A stretch of 64,000 nt of DNA from Paracoccaceae bacterium Fryx2 (lineage in GTDB: Bacteria > Pseudomonadota > Alphaproteobacteria > Rhodobacterales > Rhodobacteraceae): the NCBI GenBank assembly GCA_032334235.1, contig JAVSGI010000005.1, positions 744,001 to 808,000 of the forward strand, read 5' to 3'. The position numbers and the translations under genes are program-made. The notes beneath the pieces were generated by a model, which was not told the DNA's origin, searched no databases, and saw only the letters and a program-made list of their open reading frames with translations. This document shows positions 17,391 through 26,171 of this stretch, piece by piece. Position 1 is the first letter of the stretch; each line of letters opens with the position of its first letter.

Positions 17391-18773
17391 ATGTCGCTGG
17401 ATGCCGTGCTGGCCCGCATCGACGAAACCCTGCCGGAGGCCTCCGTGCGCCTGCTCGACCTGCTGCGCATCCCGTCGATCTCCACCGATCCGGCGTTCAA
17501 GGCCGACTGCGACCGCGCGGCGGACTGGCTGGTGGCCGATCTCGCGACGCTGGGGTTCAGCGCCGCCAAGCGCCCGACGCCGGGCCACCCGATGGTGGTG
17601 GCGCAGGCCGGCGACGGGGCGGCGGCGGGCCCGCACCTGCTGTTCTACGGCCATTACGACGTGCAGCCGGTCGATCCGCTGGCGTTGTGGACCCGCGACC
17701 CGTTCGACCCGGTGGTGGAGGACACGCCGAAAGGCCCCGTGATCCGGGCGCGCGGCGCCTCCGACGACAAGGGCCAGCTGATGACGTTTCTCGAAGCCTG
17801 CCGGGCCTGGAAGGCGGTGCACGGCACCCTGCCCGGCCGCCTCACGATCTTTCTGGAAGGCGAGGAGGAATCGGGGTCGCCCTCGCTGATCCCCTTCATG
17901 CAGGAAAACGCGGCGGAACTGACCGCCGACATCGCGCTGATCTGCGACACCGGCCTCTTCGAATCGACCTCCCCCGCCATCGTCACCATGCTGCGCGGCC
18001 TGCTGGGCGAGGAGATCACCGTCCACGGGCCGAACAAGGATCTGCATTCCGGCATGTACGGCGGTGCGGCGATCAACCCGATCCGGGTGCTGGCGCGCAT
18101 CATCGCCGGGCTGCACGACGCCACCGGGCGCATCACCGTGCCGGGCTTCTACGACGGCGTGACCGAACTACCCGACGAAATCCGCGCGCAATGGCAGAAC
18201 CTGTCGTTCGACCACGCGAAATTCCTCGGCGATGTCGGCCTGTCGGTGCCCGCAGGCGAGGCTGACCGCACGCCGCTGGAAATGATCTGGTCGCGCCCGA
18301 CCTGCGAGGTCAACGGCATCTGGGGTGGATACACCGGCGACGGCTTCAAGACCGTGCTGCCGTCGCAGGCCCATGCCAAGATCAGCTTCCGGCTGGTCGG
18401 CGGCCAGAATCCCGACACGATCCGCGAGGCGTTCCGCGATTTCGTCCGCGCCCAACTGCCCGCCGACTGCACGGTCGATTTCCACGGCCACGGCAACAGC
18501 CCGGCCGGGCAGATGTCGATCGACCACCCGGCGTTCGAGGCGACCCGCCATGCGCTGTCGGAAGAATGGGGCCGCGCGGCCTCCTACGTCGGCTGCGGCG
18601 GCTCGATCCCGATTGCAGGGTATTTCAAGACCTACCTCGGAATGGACGCCATGCTGGTCGGCTTCGGCAAGGACGACGACCAGATCCATTCCCCGAATGA
18701 GAAATACGACATGGAAAGCTTCCACAAGGGCATCCGCTCCTGGGCACGCATTCTCGACCGGCTTGTGGGGTAA
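17391..18773 (+). CDS. M20-family dipeptidase
   Basis: A 460-residue zinc metallopeptidase of the M20/M25/M40 family, probably hydrolysing dipeptides or short peptides in the cytoplasm. Metal-binding and catalytic residues are seen in LFYGHYDVQPVD (His, Asp), the bridging Asp of ARGASDDKGQL, the Glu pair of FLEGEEESGSPSL, and the distal Asp of ALICDTGLF. A dimerisation domain interrupts the catalytic domain, as usual (about residues 195-350). The ATG follows AGGAG at six bases. The gene stands alone, diverging from the exported-protein/hemA pair. Confidence 0.92.
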   Translation: MSLDAVLARIDETLPEASVRLLDLLRIPSISTDPAFKADCDRAADWLVADLATLGFSAAKRPTPGHPMVVAQAGDGAAAGPHLLFYGHYDVQPVDPLALWTRDPFDPVVEDTPKGPVIRARGASDDKGQLMTFLEACRAWKAVHGTLPGRLTIFLEGEEESGSPSLIPFMQENAAELTADIALICDTGLFESTSPAIVTMLRGLLGEEITVHGPNKDLHSGMYGGAAINPIRVLARIIAGLHDATGRITVPGFYDGVTELPDEIRAQWQNLSFDHAKFLGDVGLSVPAGEADRTPLEMIWSRPTCEVNGIWGGYTGDGFKTVLPSQAHAKISFRLVGGQNPDTIREAFRDFVRAQLPADCTVDFHGHGNSPAGQMSIDHPAFEATRHALSEEWGRAASYVGCGGSIPIAGYFKTYLGMDAMLVGFGKDDDQIHSPNEKYDMESFHKGIRSWARILDRLVG

Positions 18774-18820
18774 CGGGGGCCTCCGGCGGGATGTTCGGGC
18801 AGGCGGCGTGCGTGCTGTGG

Positions 18821-18926
18821 TTTCTCGTTGGCCCAAATACCCTCCCGCCGAAGGCGCCCTTCCTGCCGACAAGGGTCCCGGCCTCGGCATCGGAGCCTCC
18901 GGCGGGGATATTTTTGCAAAGATGAA
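18821..18926. repeat. dispersed intergenic repeat, inverted pair (copies 3 and 4)
   Basis: Two members of the repeat family facing each other: TTTCTCGTTGGCCCAAATACCC at 18821 and GCCTCCGGCGGGGATATTTT from about 18895. They fill the gap between the M20 dipeptidase gene and a GNAT gene. The arms are imperfect. The second copy ends almost at the GNAT start codon, so it may influence expression of that gene. Confidence 0.65.
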
Positions 18927-18936
18927 TGGAACCGCG

Positions 18937-19380
18937 ATGAGTCTTGAGATCACTTCTGTCCGCCCGGAAGACGAGGCCGCGTGGCGCGGTCTCTGGGCGC
19001 AGTATCTCGACTTCTATGATGTCGCCCTGCCCGGGGAGGTGACGGACCGCACCTGGGCGCGGCTGCTTGATCCGGCCTCGCCGCTGGCGGGGCGGCTGGC
19101 CTGGCGCGACGGGCAGTGCCTTGGATTCGCGCTGCACCATCCGCACCTCTCGACCTGGGTGCTGGGTGAGGATTGCTATCTGGAGGACCTGTTCGTGGCG
19201 GAAGCGGCGCGGGGGCGAGGTGTCGGCAGGGCGCTGATCGAGGATCTGCAGGCCCTGGCACGGGCACGGGGCTGGCACCGGCTGTATTGGCACACCGGCG
19301 AAGGCAACGCACGGGCGCGCGCGCTCTATGACGGATTTGTGGCGTCGGACGGCCATCTGCGCTATCGCCTGACGCTGTAG
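18937..19380 (+). CDS. GNAT-family N-acetyltransferase
   Basis: A 147-residue acetyltransferase. The acetyl-CoA pyrophosphate-binding motif is ARGRGVGRALIEDL, preceded by the beta strand YLEDLFVAEAA and followed by the RGWHRLYWHTGEGNARARALYDGF segment typical of small-molecule or peptide N-acetyltransferases. The acceptor substrate is unknown. I chose the ATG with GGAA five bases upstream (MSLEITSVRPED); an ATG five codons earlier lies within the preceding repeat element. It converges on a small membrane-protein gene. Confidence 0.88.
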   Translation: MSLEITSVRPEDEAAWRGLWAQYLDFYDVALPGEVTDRTWARLLDPASPLAGRLAWRDGQCLGFALHHPHLSTWVLGEDCYLEDLFVAEAARGRGVGRALIEDLQALARARGWHRLYWHTGEGNARARALYDGFVASDGHLRYRLTL

Positions 19381-19399
19381 CGTGACCGAGGGGCGGGAC

Positions 19400-19420
19400 C
19401 AATTCTTCTTAGAAGAATTG
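19400..19420. terminator. AT-rich palindrome between convergent genes
   Basis: CAATTCTTCT-T-AGAAGAATTG, a perfect 10-bp inverted repeat around one base, between the GNAT stop codon and the stop codon of the small minus-strand gene. It resembles the CTTCGAAG-centred palindromes near 26351 and 27646 and may act as a bidirectional terminator. Confidence 0.45.
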
Positions 19421-19423
19421 CGG

Positions 19424-19642
19424 TCAGGCCCGCAGCGCCATGCGCGCCAGCTTGGCGGCCAGCAGCAGCCACGGCAGCCCGTGCATCGCCATGTCGGCCA
19501 TGTCCACCGGGCGCACCAGCGTGCCCGCCGCCAGCATCTTCAGCTTTTCCCAGATATGCGGTTCGGGAAAGAACGGCGCCAGACCCAGCGTCAGGGCGAC
19601 GATCATCACGAGGGTCAGCGGAATCTGGTCAAGGTAATGCAT
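19424..19642 (-). CDS. small membrane protein of unknown function
   Basis: A 72-residue protein with two hydrophobic segments (IPLTLVMIVALTLGLAPFF and MAMHGLPWLLLAAKLARMAL) separated by a short polar stretch ending in RPVDMADMAMHG. It has a good Shine-Dalgarno (GGAG) before the ATG and codon use like its neighbours. I have the impression that such RPVDxxDxxxHG proteins recur in Rhodobacterales, but I cannot name a function. It lies immediately downstream of the tRNA-Asp pair on the same strand. Confidence 0.7.
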   Translation of the reverse strand: MHYLDQIPLTLVMIVALTLGLAPFFPEPHIWEKLKMLAAGTLVRPVDMADMAMHGLPWLLLAAKLARMALRA

Positions 19643-19703
19643 GGCGCGCTCCGGTTCGGGTCACCATGGCTATGCCACATATTCAGAACATGCAATGTGA
19701 TAA

Positions 19704-19780
19704 TGGCGCGGTTGACGGGGCTCGAACCCGCGACCCCCGGCGTGACAGGCCGGTACTCTAACCAACTGAGCTACAACCGC
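19704..19780 (-). tRNA. tRNA-Asp (GTC), copy 1
   Basis: Cloverleaf on the minus strand beginning GCGGTTGTAGCTCAGTTGG and ending with an encoded CCA. The anticodon loop CTGTCAC gives anticodon GTC (Asp). The T-arm GCGGGTTCGAGCCCCGT is present. It has the same sequence as the second copy. Confidence 0.97.
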
Positions 19781-19786
19781 GCTTTT

Positions 19787-19920
19787 ACGTTCGGGCGATG
19801 CGGGCGGGCGATGGCGCGGTTGACGGGGCTCGAACCCGCGACCCCCGGCGTGACAGGCCGGTACTCTAACCAACTGAGCTACAACCGCGCTTTTCGCCGC
19901 CCGGATCATCGCCCGAACGT
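19787..19920. repeat. 14-bp perfect inverted repeat bracketing the second tRNA-Asp gene
   Basis: ACGTTCGGGCGATG at 19787-19800 and its reverse complement CATCGCCCGAACGT at 19907-19920 enclose tRNA-Asp copy 2. It may be a footprint of the duplication or a processing stem in the tandem tRNA transcript. Confidence 0.7.
19812..19888 (-). tRNA. tRNA-Asp (GTC), copy 2
   Basis: Identical to copy 1 including the encoded CCA, anticodon GTC. It is separated from copy 1 by 31 bp, so the two are probably processed from one transcript. This is the promoter-proximal copy. Confidence 0.97.
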
Positions 19921-19986
19921 GTGGAGGGTATTACGCACCCCCGCCGGGGACGTCAAGCGCAAGTCGGCGGAAATATCGCGCGGCCT

Positions 19987-20925
19987 TCAACGTTCCGGTG
20001 CGGGGATGAAATCGGCGTCGTCGCCAGGCGGCAGGCGGAAGCGGCCATGCGCCCAGTCGCCCGCGCGCCACGCCTCTTTCGCGGCCTCGATGCGTTCCTT
20101 GCTGGAGGCGACGAAGTTCCACCAGATATGGCGCGGCCCCTCCATCGTGGCCCCACCCAGCAGCATCAGCCGGGCCCCCTGCGGGCCTGCGCGCAGCGAC
20201 AGCCGGTCGCCGGGGCGGAACACCAGCATCCGCCCGGCGCCGAAGGTGTCGCCCGCCACGCTGATCTCGCCGGTCAGGATGTAGGCGCCGCGATCTTCCT
20301 GCCCGTCGGGCAGCGGGATGGCGGCGTGGGGTGCCAGGATCGCATCGGCATAGAACATCTCGGAGGGGGTGGCGACCGGCGCGCGTTCGCCCCAGGCCTC
20401 GCCCAGGATCAGCCGCACCCGCTTGCCCTCTCCTTCCAAAAGCGGCAGGCTGGCGGCATCGGCATGGACGAAGGCGGCCGGGTCGTCTTCGCGGGCGTCG
20501 GGCAGCGCAACCCAGGTCTGAAGGCCGAACAGCCGGTGCGGGGCGGCGCGCTGCGGCCCGTCCATCCGCTCGGAATGGGTGATGCCGCGCCCGGCCAGCA
20601 TCCAGTTCACCGCCCCCGGCTCGATCCACTGGTCGGTGCCGAGGCTGTCGCGGTGGTGGATGCTGCCCTGCATCAGGTAGGTGACCGTCGCCAGCCCGAT
20701 GTGGGGGTGCGGACGCACGTCGATGCCCTGCCCCGTCAGGAATTCGGCGGGGCCCATCTGGTCGAAGAAGATGAATGGCCCCACCATCTGCCGGGCCGAG
20801 GAGGGCAGCGCCCGGCGGACCTCGAAACCACCCAGGTCGCGGGCGCGGGGCACGACTTCGGCGGCGATGGCGTCGATCGCATCGCCAAGCGGAATGTCGG
20901 GGTCAAGCGCGGGGTTCCAGCTCAT
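19987..20925 (-). CDS. pirin-family cupin protein
   Basis: A 312-residue bicupin of the pirin family. The N-terminal cupin carries the metal ligands in RPHPHIGLATVTYLMQGSIHHRDSLG and the Glu of the HSE motif in GRGITHSERMDG. The C-terminal cupin (pirin_C) begins near ALPDAREDDPAAF and contains AHAAIPLPDG. Some bacterial pirins have quercetin dioxygenase activity and others act as redox-sensitive regulators; no specific substrate can be inferred here. The ATG is preceded by AGGAGA, and the upstream open frame is not family-like. It is divergent from the AbrB-type transporter gene. Confidence 0.92.
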   Translation of the reverse strand: MSWNPALDPDIPLGDAIDAIAAEVVPRARDLGGFEVRRALPSSARQMVGPFIFFDQMGPAEFLTGQGIDVRPHPHIGLATVTYLMQGSIHHRDSLGTDQWIEPGAVNWMLAGRGITHSERMDGPQRAAPHRLFGLQTWVALPDAREDDPAAFVHADAASLPLLEGEGKRVRLILGEAWGERAPVATPSEMFYADAILAPHAAIPLPDGQEDRGAYILTGEISVAGDTFGAGRMLVFRPGDRLSLRAGPQGARLMLLGGATMEGPRHIWWNFVASSKERIEAAKEAWRAGDWAHGRFRLPPGDDADFIPAPER

Positions 20926-21252
20926 CGGCGTCTCCTGTTCATGTTCAAAGGTAGGCGGCCAGCGGCGGGCCGCCAATGCGCATTGGCGCCGCCCGGCTGT
21001 GCGGCAGGGCACAGTGGCCTGGCATTGGCGCCGGATGCCGGGGGGCGCCCCTGCCCTGCCGGCTGTGTTGCGGTTTGTGAACCAGCGTTCGCATTGGCAC
21101 GCGGTCTTCGGGGACGCCACGGCAGTTGTGCCACCGGCCCCCTTGGCCTATAGATTGCAGGGCCATGAGGCACGGTGCGGGCGCGTGGGCGGCGCACCGG
21201 GTGACCGAAGGCCGCGTGCCGCCGGGCGGCGCGATCATGGAGACGTGCGACC
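20926..21252. other. divergent intergenic region with repeated GCATTGGC boxes
   Basis: The 327-bp gap between the pirin and AbrB-type genes holds no credible gene. It contains an 18-bp perfect palindrome CGCCAATGCGCATTGGCG (20971-20988) and two further GCATTGGC boxes at about 21022 and 21091. This may be a regulator-binding cluster. No promoter could be placed with confidence. Confidence 0.5.
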
Positions 21253-22323
21253 CTGATCAGCCAAGCCCCGCCGCCGCCCCTGCGCACCAGACTGACCCGG
21301 ACCCTGCTGGCACTGGCCATCGGAGCCTTCGGCGGGGGCGTGTTCCAGATCCTCGGCCTGCCGCTGCCCTGGATGCTGGGGGCGCTGACCGCGTCGATGA
21401 TTGCCGCGATGCTGAATGCGCCGATCCTGCCGCCGTCGCGCCTGCGCCCGACCGTGGTCGTGGTGATCGGCGTGCTGCTGGGGGCCGGATTCAGCCCGGC
21501 GCTGCTGTCGCAGGCGGCAGGCTGGGCGCTGTCGCTGGCGATGCTGGTGGTCTATCTTGTGGTGACGGCGGCGCTTGTGGTTCCCTACTACCGGCGGGTC
21601 GGCGGCTTCGACCCGACCACCGCCTTCTTCTCCGCCATGCCGGGTGGCGTCAACGAGATGGCGATGATCGGGCAGGAGATGGGCGGCGACGAACGCAGGA
21701 TCATCCTGGCCCATGCCGCGCGCATCGTCATCACCATCGCGCTGATCGCGCTGTGGTTCCGGCTGATCCAGGGCTATTCCGTAGGCAGCGCCACCTCGAT
21801 GGGGGTCGGCTTTGCCGACATCGACGCGCGCGATCTGGCGGTGCTGGCGGTGTGCGGCGTGCTGGGGGCTGCATTGGGCATCGGCCTCCGGCTGCCCGCG
21901 CCGACGCTGGTCGGGCCGATGTTCGTCAGTGCCGCCGCCCATGTCGCGGGCCTGTCGCAGGCCGCGCCGCCGCGCGAGCTGGTGGTGATGGCGCAGATCC
22001 TGCTTGGCACGGTGATGGGCTGCCGTTTCCTGGGCATCGGGCCGCGCGTCGTGGGGCGGGCGCTGCTGCTGAGCCTTGGCGCGACGCTGCTGAGCCTTGG
22101 CGTGACGCTGGCCTTCGCGCTGCTGTTCCACCGCCTGTTCGGCCAGTCGATCGAGCAGGTCATGCTGGCCTACGCCCCGGGCGGCGTGACCGAGATGAGC
22201 CTTGTGGCGCTCGCGATGCAGGCCGAGGTCGCCTATGTCGCCACGCACCATGTTGTGCGGATCGTGCTGCTGGTCGGGTTTGCGCCACTGGTGCTGCGCC
22301 GGATCGGACGCAGGCCGAAGTAA
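21253..22323 (+). CDS. AbrB/AimA-family integral membrane protein, non-standard start
   Basis: Polytopic membrane protein of the family annotated as AbrB duplication or ammonia monooxygenase-like, about 356 residues with roughly ten hydrophobic helices in two homologous halves (GAFGGGVFQILGLPLPWMLGALTASM; later AALGIGLRLPAPTLVGPMFVSA). The function is not established; it is not the AbrB transcription factor. The family N-terminus continues upstream of the first GTG (21340) through ALAIGAFGG to an in-frame TGA at 21202, and no ATG, GTG or TTG occurs in that stretch. The best start is CTG at 21253 (LISQAPPPPLRTRLTR) with GGAGA about ten bases upstream. A GTG start would delete most of the first helix. 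Confidence 0.82.
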   Translation: MISQAPPPPLRTRLTRTLLALAIGAFGGGVFQILGLPLPWMLGALTASMIAAMLNAPILPPSRLRPTVVVVIGVLLGAGFSPALLSQAAGWALSLAMLVVYLVVTAALVVPYYRRVGGFDPTTAFFSAMPGGVNEMAMIGQEMGGDERRIILAHAARIVITIALIALWFRLIQGYSVGSATSMGVGFADIDARDLAVLAVCGVLGAALGIGLRLPAPTLVGPMFVSAAAHVAGLSQAAPPRELVVMAQILLGTVMGCRFLGIGPRVVGRALLLSLGATLLSLGVTLAFALLFHRLFGQSIEQVMLAYAPGGVTEMSLVALAMQAEVAYVATHHVVRIVLLVGFAPLVLRRIGRRPK

Positions 22324-22330
22324 GGCGCGA

Positions 22331-22406
22331 TGGTGGGTCGTGACGGGTTCGAACCGCCGACATTCTCGGTGTAAACGAGACGCTCTACCAACTGAGCTAA
22401 CGACCC
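22331..22406 (-). tRNA. tRNA-Val (TAC)
   Basis: Minus-strand cloverleaf with acceptor stem GGGTCGT/ACGACCC, anticodon loop TTTACAC (anticodon TAC, Val), T-arm GGCGGTTCGAACCCGTC and encoded CCA. Its 3' end lies 8 bp from the stop codon of the AbrB-type gene. Confidence 0.96.
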
Positions 22407-22526
22407 CTGCCGCCTTCTAGACCGACGGCCGGGTCGCCCGCAAGGGGCGACCTGCGACAGGGGCCGAACCGGTGGAAGCACGCACCGGCCTTCCCGCGCC
22501 GCGGAGGTCAGCCGTTCGGACCAGCG

Positions 22527-22556
22527 AAAAAGGGCACAGCCTGCGCCGTGCCCTTT
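22527..22556 (-). terminator. intrinsic terminator after tRNA-Val (CAC)
   Basis: Read on the minus strand: AAAGGGCAC, ten-base loop, GTGCCCTTT followed by further T residues. It begins 7 bp beyond the tRNA 3' end. A clear rho-independent structure. Confidence 0.75.
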
Positions 22557-22562
22557 GAATGA

Positions 22563-22637
22563 TGGTGGGTGATAAGGGATTTGAACCCCTGACATCTTCG
22601 ATGTGAACGAAGCGCTCTACCACTGAGCTAATCACCC
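22563..22637 (-). tRNA. tRNA-Val (CAC)
   Basis: Minus-strand cloverleaf with acceptor stem GGGTGAT/ATCACCC, anticodon stem CTTCG/CGAAG and loop TTCACAT (anticodon CAC, Val), and encoded CCA. It lies about 20 bp beyond the HU-like gene on the same strand. Confidence 0.97.
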
Positions 22638-22655
22638 GTGGGGGGCGTATTAGCC

Positions 22656-23099
22656 TTAGTCTTCGGCCTCTGCAAGGGTCTCTTTCGCGACTTTCTTGCC
22701 GGGGCCCTTGCGGGCGCCCGCAGCACCGTTGCGGTGCAGCTTGATCACCAGCAGCTCGCCCTCGCCGCGGTCCATCTGGCGGTTGACCTTGGCGCGGCCC
22801 AGCGGCGGCAGGTTCAGGTCGTCACCGGCCGAAAGCGCGGCGCCGAGCGTGGCCAGCGTGGCCTCGACGATTTCGCGCACGCCCTTCTTCTTGCCGCCGG
22901 TTGCCTGCACCACCCGGTCGATCAGATCCTTCAGCTTCAGCGTGGGGGCCTTTTCCTGCGGCGCGACCCCGGATTCGGCCGGGGGGGTCGCATCCTGGTC
23001 ATCCGCAACGGGCGCGCCCGGTTCGGCGGCGGCGCGACTGGCGGCGGTCTTGGCGGACCCTGCCTTGGCGGATCGGGCGGCGGTCTTGGAAGCGGGCAT
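22656..23099 (-). CDS. HU-like DNA-binding protein with Ala/Lys-rich N-terminal tail
   Basis: A 147-residue protein. Residues about 50-130 form an HU/IHF-type fold (LKLKDLIDRVVQATGGKKKGVREIVEATLATLGAALSAGD, then LPPLGRAKVNRQMDRGEGELLVIKLHR). About 50 residues of Ala, Ser, Lys and acidic residues precede it, and a basic Lys/Arg tail follows. It is longer than canonical 90-residue HU. The DNA-bending beta arm is recognisable but diverged, so this is probably a specialised nucleoid-associated protein. It has its own promoter region of about 100 bp upstream. Confidence 0.8.
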   Translation of the reverse strand: MPASKTAARSAKAGSAKTAASRAAAEPGAPVADDQDATPPAESGVAPQEKAPTLKLKDLIDRVVQATGGKKKGVREIVEATLATLGAALSAGDDLNLPPLGRAKVNRQMDRGEGELLVIKLHRNGAAGARKGPGKKVAKETLAEAED

Positions 23100-23196
23100 T
23101 CTGGATGTTTCCCCGTTGTTGCTGGTTCGGATACAATCTTACGCCAGTATTTCCCGCCGCGGAACTGGCAAACGCGGGAACAGCCTCGGAATCCCG

Positions 23197-23577
23197 CTAT
23201 TGCCGGTTCTGCGGCAGGCCGTCAGAGATGTCGTAGTAGTCGCCCTTGTCATCGACGAAGATGTGCAGCGCAAGCCTCGTGCCGGTCGGCCCGTCGAACG
23301 CCCCCATCGCGACCCCGATCCAGTCGAGATGCGGCGGGTCGAAGAACAGCGAGGCGCCACAGGTTGCACAGAAGCCGCGCCGCACCTTGGGCGACGACTG
23401 GAACCACGTCAGGTTTTCCGCCCCGGCCAGGTGCAGCGCGGCACGCGGCACGTCGGTCGAAGCCTCGAAATGGCCCGAATGCTTGCGGCAGATCGTGCAA
23501 TGGCAGGCGGTCGGCGGCGGCAGGTCGCCGTCGATCTCGAATCGAATGGCGCCGCAAAGGCAGGATCCCTTGTGCAT
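23197..23577 (-). CDS. GFA-family zinc protein (CENP-V/GFA)
   Basis: A 126-residue member of the glutathione-dependent formaldehyde-activating (GFA) family. The zinc-binding cysteines are seen in GSCLCGAIRFE, CHCTICRKHSGH and RGFCATCGASLFF. Length is typical for a single-domain GFA protein. Most family members have no proven substrate and are unlikely all to handle S-hydroxymethylglutathione. The start MHKGSCLCG is preceded by GGGAG. The gene follows lon on the same strand but a terminator separates them. Confidence 0.88.
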   Translation of the reverse strand: MHKGSCLCGAIRFEIDGDLPPPTACHCTICRKHSGHFEASTDVPRAALHLAGAENLTWFQSSPKVRRGFCATCGASLFFDPPHLDWIGVAMGAFDGPTGTRLALHIFVDDKGDYYDISDGLPQNRQ

Positions 23578-23635
23578 GGCAGGCACACTCCCGTGGCTGG
23601 GGCGGGCCGGGTGTGCGCCCGCCCCGCCGGTCATG

Positions 23636-23660
23636 AAAAAGGGCGCGCCGAGGCGCGCCC
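23636..23660 (-). terminator. intrinsic terminator of lon
   Basis: Read on the minus strand: GGGCGCGCC, two-base loop, GGCGCGCCC followed by TTTTT. It lies 24 bp downstream of the lon stop codon. A textbook rho-independent terminator. Confidence 0.85.
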
Positions 23661-23684
23661 TTCCGGCCGGGCGTGGCCCGCGTG

Positions 23685-26093
23685 TCAGTGTGCCGTCTGC
23701 TGCGCCGCGGCCCCCCCGGCCAGCAGGCGGGCGGCGGCGGCGGCCTCTTCGGCCGCCTCGTCCCACTCCACCGGCTCGGGCTGGCGCACCAGCGCGTATT
23801 TCAGCACCTCGCGCACGTTCGACACCGGGATGATCTGCATCCCCTGCTTCACGTTGTCGGGGATCTCGGTCAGATCCTTGGCGTTTTCTTCCGGGATCAG
23901 CACGGTCTTGATGCCGCCCCGTAGTGCCGCCAGCAGCTTTTCCTTCAGCCCGCCGATCGCCAGCGCGTTGCCGCGCAGCGTCACCTCGCCGGTCATCGCG
24001 ATGTCCTTGCGCACCGGGATGCCGGTCAGCACCGAGACGATCGAGGTCACCATGGCAAGGCCGGCCGACGGCCCGTCCTTCGGGGTTGCCCCTTCGGGAA
24101 CGTGCACGTGGATGTCGATGGTCTCGAACTTCGGCGGCTTCACCCCGATTTCCGGGCTGATCGAGCGCACGAAGGACGCGGCCGCCTCGATCGATTCCTT
24201 CATCACGTCGCCCAGCTTGCCGGTGGTCTTCATCCGGCCCTTGCCGGGCAGGCGCAGCGCCTCGATCTGCAACAGATCGCCGCCCACGCTCGTCCAGGCC
24301 AGCCCGGTGACCACGCCGACCTGATCGGTCGCCTCGGCGAGGCCGTAGCGGAACCGCTTGACGCCGAGATAGCCTTCCAGCGCCTCGGGGGTCACCTCGA
24401 CCGACCTGGACTGGCCCTTGACGATCTGCGTCACCGCCTTGCGGGCGAGCTTGGCGATTTCACGTTCAAGGTTCCGCACCCCGGCCTCGCGGGTGTAGGT
24501 GCGGATCATCTCGGTCAAGGCCGCGTCGGTCACGCCGAATTCGGTCTTCTTCAGGGCGTGGTTGGCGATCTGCTTGGGGATCAGGTGACCCTTGGCAATC
24601 TCGCGCTTCTCGTCCTCGGTGTAACCCGACAGCGGAATGATCTCCATCCGGTCGAGCAGGGGCCCCGGCATGTTGTAGCTGTTGGCGGTGGTCAGGAACA
24701 TCACGTTGGACAGGTCGTATTCCACTTCAAGATAGTGGTCCACGAAGGTCGCGTTCTGTTCCGGGTCCAGCACCTCGAGCATCGCACTTGCCGGGTCGCC
24801 GCGGAAGTCCTGCCCCATCTTGTCGATTTCGTCGAGCAGGATCAGCGGGTTGGTGGTCTTGGCCTTCTTCAGCGCCTGGATGATCTTGCCGGGCATCGAG
24901 CCGATGTAGGTCCGCCGGTGGCCGCGAATCTCGGATTCGTCGCGCACGCCGCCAAGGCTGATGCGGATGAACTCGCGCCCCGTGGCCTTCGCCACCGACC
25001 GCCCGAGCGAGGTCTTGCCGACGCCCGGAGGGCCGACGAGGCACAGGATCGGGCCCTTCATCTTCTGGCTGCGCGCCTGCACCGCCAGATATTCGACGAT
25101 GCGTTCCTTGACCTTTTCCAGCCCGTAGTGGTCGGCATCCAGCACGGCCTGCGCGCGCCCCAGATCCTTCTTCATGCGGCTTTTCACGCCCCACGGCACG
25201 CCCAGCAGCCAGTCGAGGTAGTTGCGCACCACGGTGGCTTCCGCGCTCATCGGCGACATGGATTTCAGCTTCTTGACCTCGGCCTCGGCCTTGTCGCGCG
25301 CTTCCTTTGAAAGCTGGGTCTTGCGGATCCGCTCTTCCAGCTCGGCAATCTCGGACTGCGCGTCATCGCCGTCGCCCAGCTCGCGCTGGATCGCCTTCAT
25401 CTGTTCGTTCAGGTAGTATTCGCGCTGGGTGCGCTCCATCTGCGTCTTGACGCGCGACTTGATCTTCTTCTCGACCTGCAGCACCGACATTTCGCCCTGC
25501 ATGTGGCCATAGACCTTTTCCAGCCGCTCGGCCACGTTCAGCGTTTCCAGCAGCGCCTGCTTGACCGCCACGTCGACGCCAAGGTGGCCCGAGACGAGGT
25601 CGGCCAGCCGGGCAGGCTCGCGCGCTTCCGAAACGGCGGAAAGCGCCTCTTCGGGGATGTTCTTCTTGATCTTGGCGTAGCGTTCGAATTCCTCGGCGAC
25701 GGCGCGCAGCAGCGCCTCGGTCACCGAGGCATCGCCCGGCACCTCGGTCAGCGCCACAGCCGACGCTTCGAAGAACTGCTCGTTGGGCAGGAAGTCACTG
25801 ATGCGCACCCGCGTCTTGCCTTCGACCAGCACCTTGACGGTGCCGTCCGGCAGCTTGAGCAGTTGCAGCACATTGGCCAGCACGCCCGAGCGGTAGATGC
25901 CTTCGGTGCTGGGATCGTCCACCGTGGGGTCGATCTGCGACGACAGCAGGATCCGGCGATCCTCGGCCATCACTTCTTCAAGCGCGCGCACGGATTTTTC
26001 GCGCCCGACAAACAGCGGCACGATCATGTGCGGGAACACCACGATATCGCGCAGCGGCAGCACGGGGTAGCTGGGAGAGAGGAGGTCGCTCAT
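23685..26093 (-). CDS. lon: ATP-dependent protease Lon
   Basis: An 802-residue LonA protease that degrades misfolded and regulatory proteins in the cytoplasm. The N-terminal LON substrate-binding domain (about residues 8-200) and coiled coil are followed by the AAA+ module with Walker A GPPGVGKT (354-361) and Walker [12 protein letters not shown]. The C-terminal S16 protease domain has catalytic Ser676 in [11 protein letters not shown] and the Lys of IGGLKEKL. The start [16 protein letters not shown] has AAGGAAC upstream; the ten extra codons before it are not family-like. A sigma70-like promoter is visible about 80-110 bp upstream and an intrinsic terminator follows, so it is monocistronic. 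Confidence 0.97.
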   Translation of the reverse strand: MSDLLSPSYPVLPLRDIVVFPHMIVPLFVGREKSVRALEEVMAEDRRILLSSQIDPTVDDPSTEGIYRSGVLANVLQLLKLPDGTVKVLVEGKTRVRISDFLPNEQFFEASAVALTEVPGDASVTEALLRAVAEEFERYAKIKKNIPEEALSAVSEAREPARLADLVSGHLGVDVAVKQALLETLNVAERLEKVYGHMQGEMSVLQVEKKIKSRVKTQMERTQREYYLNEQMKAIQRELGDGDDAQSEIAELEERIRKTQLSKEARDKAEAEVKKLKSMSPMSAEATVVRNYLDWLLGVPWGVKSRMKKDLGRAQAVLDADHYGLEKVKERIVEYLAVQARSQKMKGPILCLVGPPGVGKTSLGRSVAKATGREFIRISLGGVRDESEIRGHRRTYIGSMPGKIIQALKKAKTTNPLILLDEIDKMGQDFRGDPASAMLEVLDPEQNATFVDHYLEVEYDLSNVMFLTTANSYNMPGPLLDRMEIIPLSGYTEDEKREIAKGHLIPKQIANHALKKTEFGVTDAALTEMIRTYTREAGVRNLEREIAKLARKAVTQIVKGQSRSVEVTPEALEGYLGVKRFRYGLAEATDQVGVVTGLAWTSVGGDLLQIEALRLPGKGRMKTTGKLGDVMKESIEAAASFVRSISPEIGVKPPKFETIDIHVHVPEGATPKDGPSAGLAMVTSIVSVLTGIPVRKDIAMTGEVTLRGNALAIGGLKEKLLAALRGGIKTVLIPEENAKDLTEIPDNVKQGMQIIPVSNVREVLKYALVRQPEPVEWDEAAEEAAAAARLLAGGAAAQQTAH

Positions 26094-26171
26094 GCTTGTT
26101 CCTTGGTCTGGGCAGAAAGGCACCGGCCCCGGTCATCGGCAGCACTTGGCCTTCCCCTGCGTTCAGTAGTC

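Noticed and set aside
19670-19909. 79-codon minus-strand frame over the tRNA-Asp pair
   Set aside because: It is only the translation of the two tRNA genes; the repeated VVAQLVRVPACHAGGRGFEPR is a well-known tRNA artefact.
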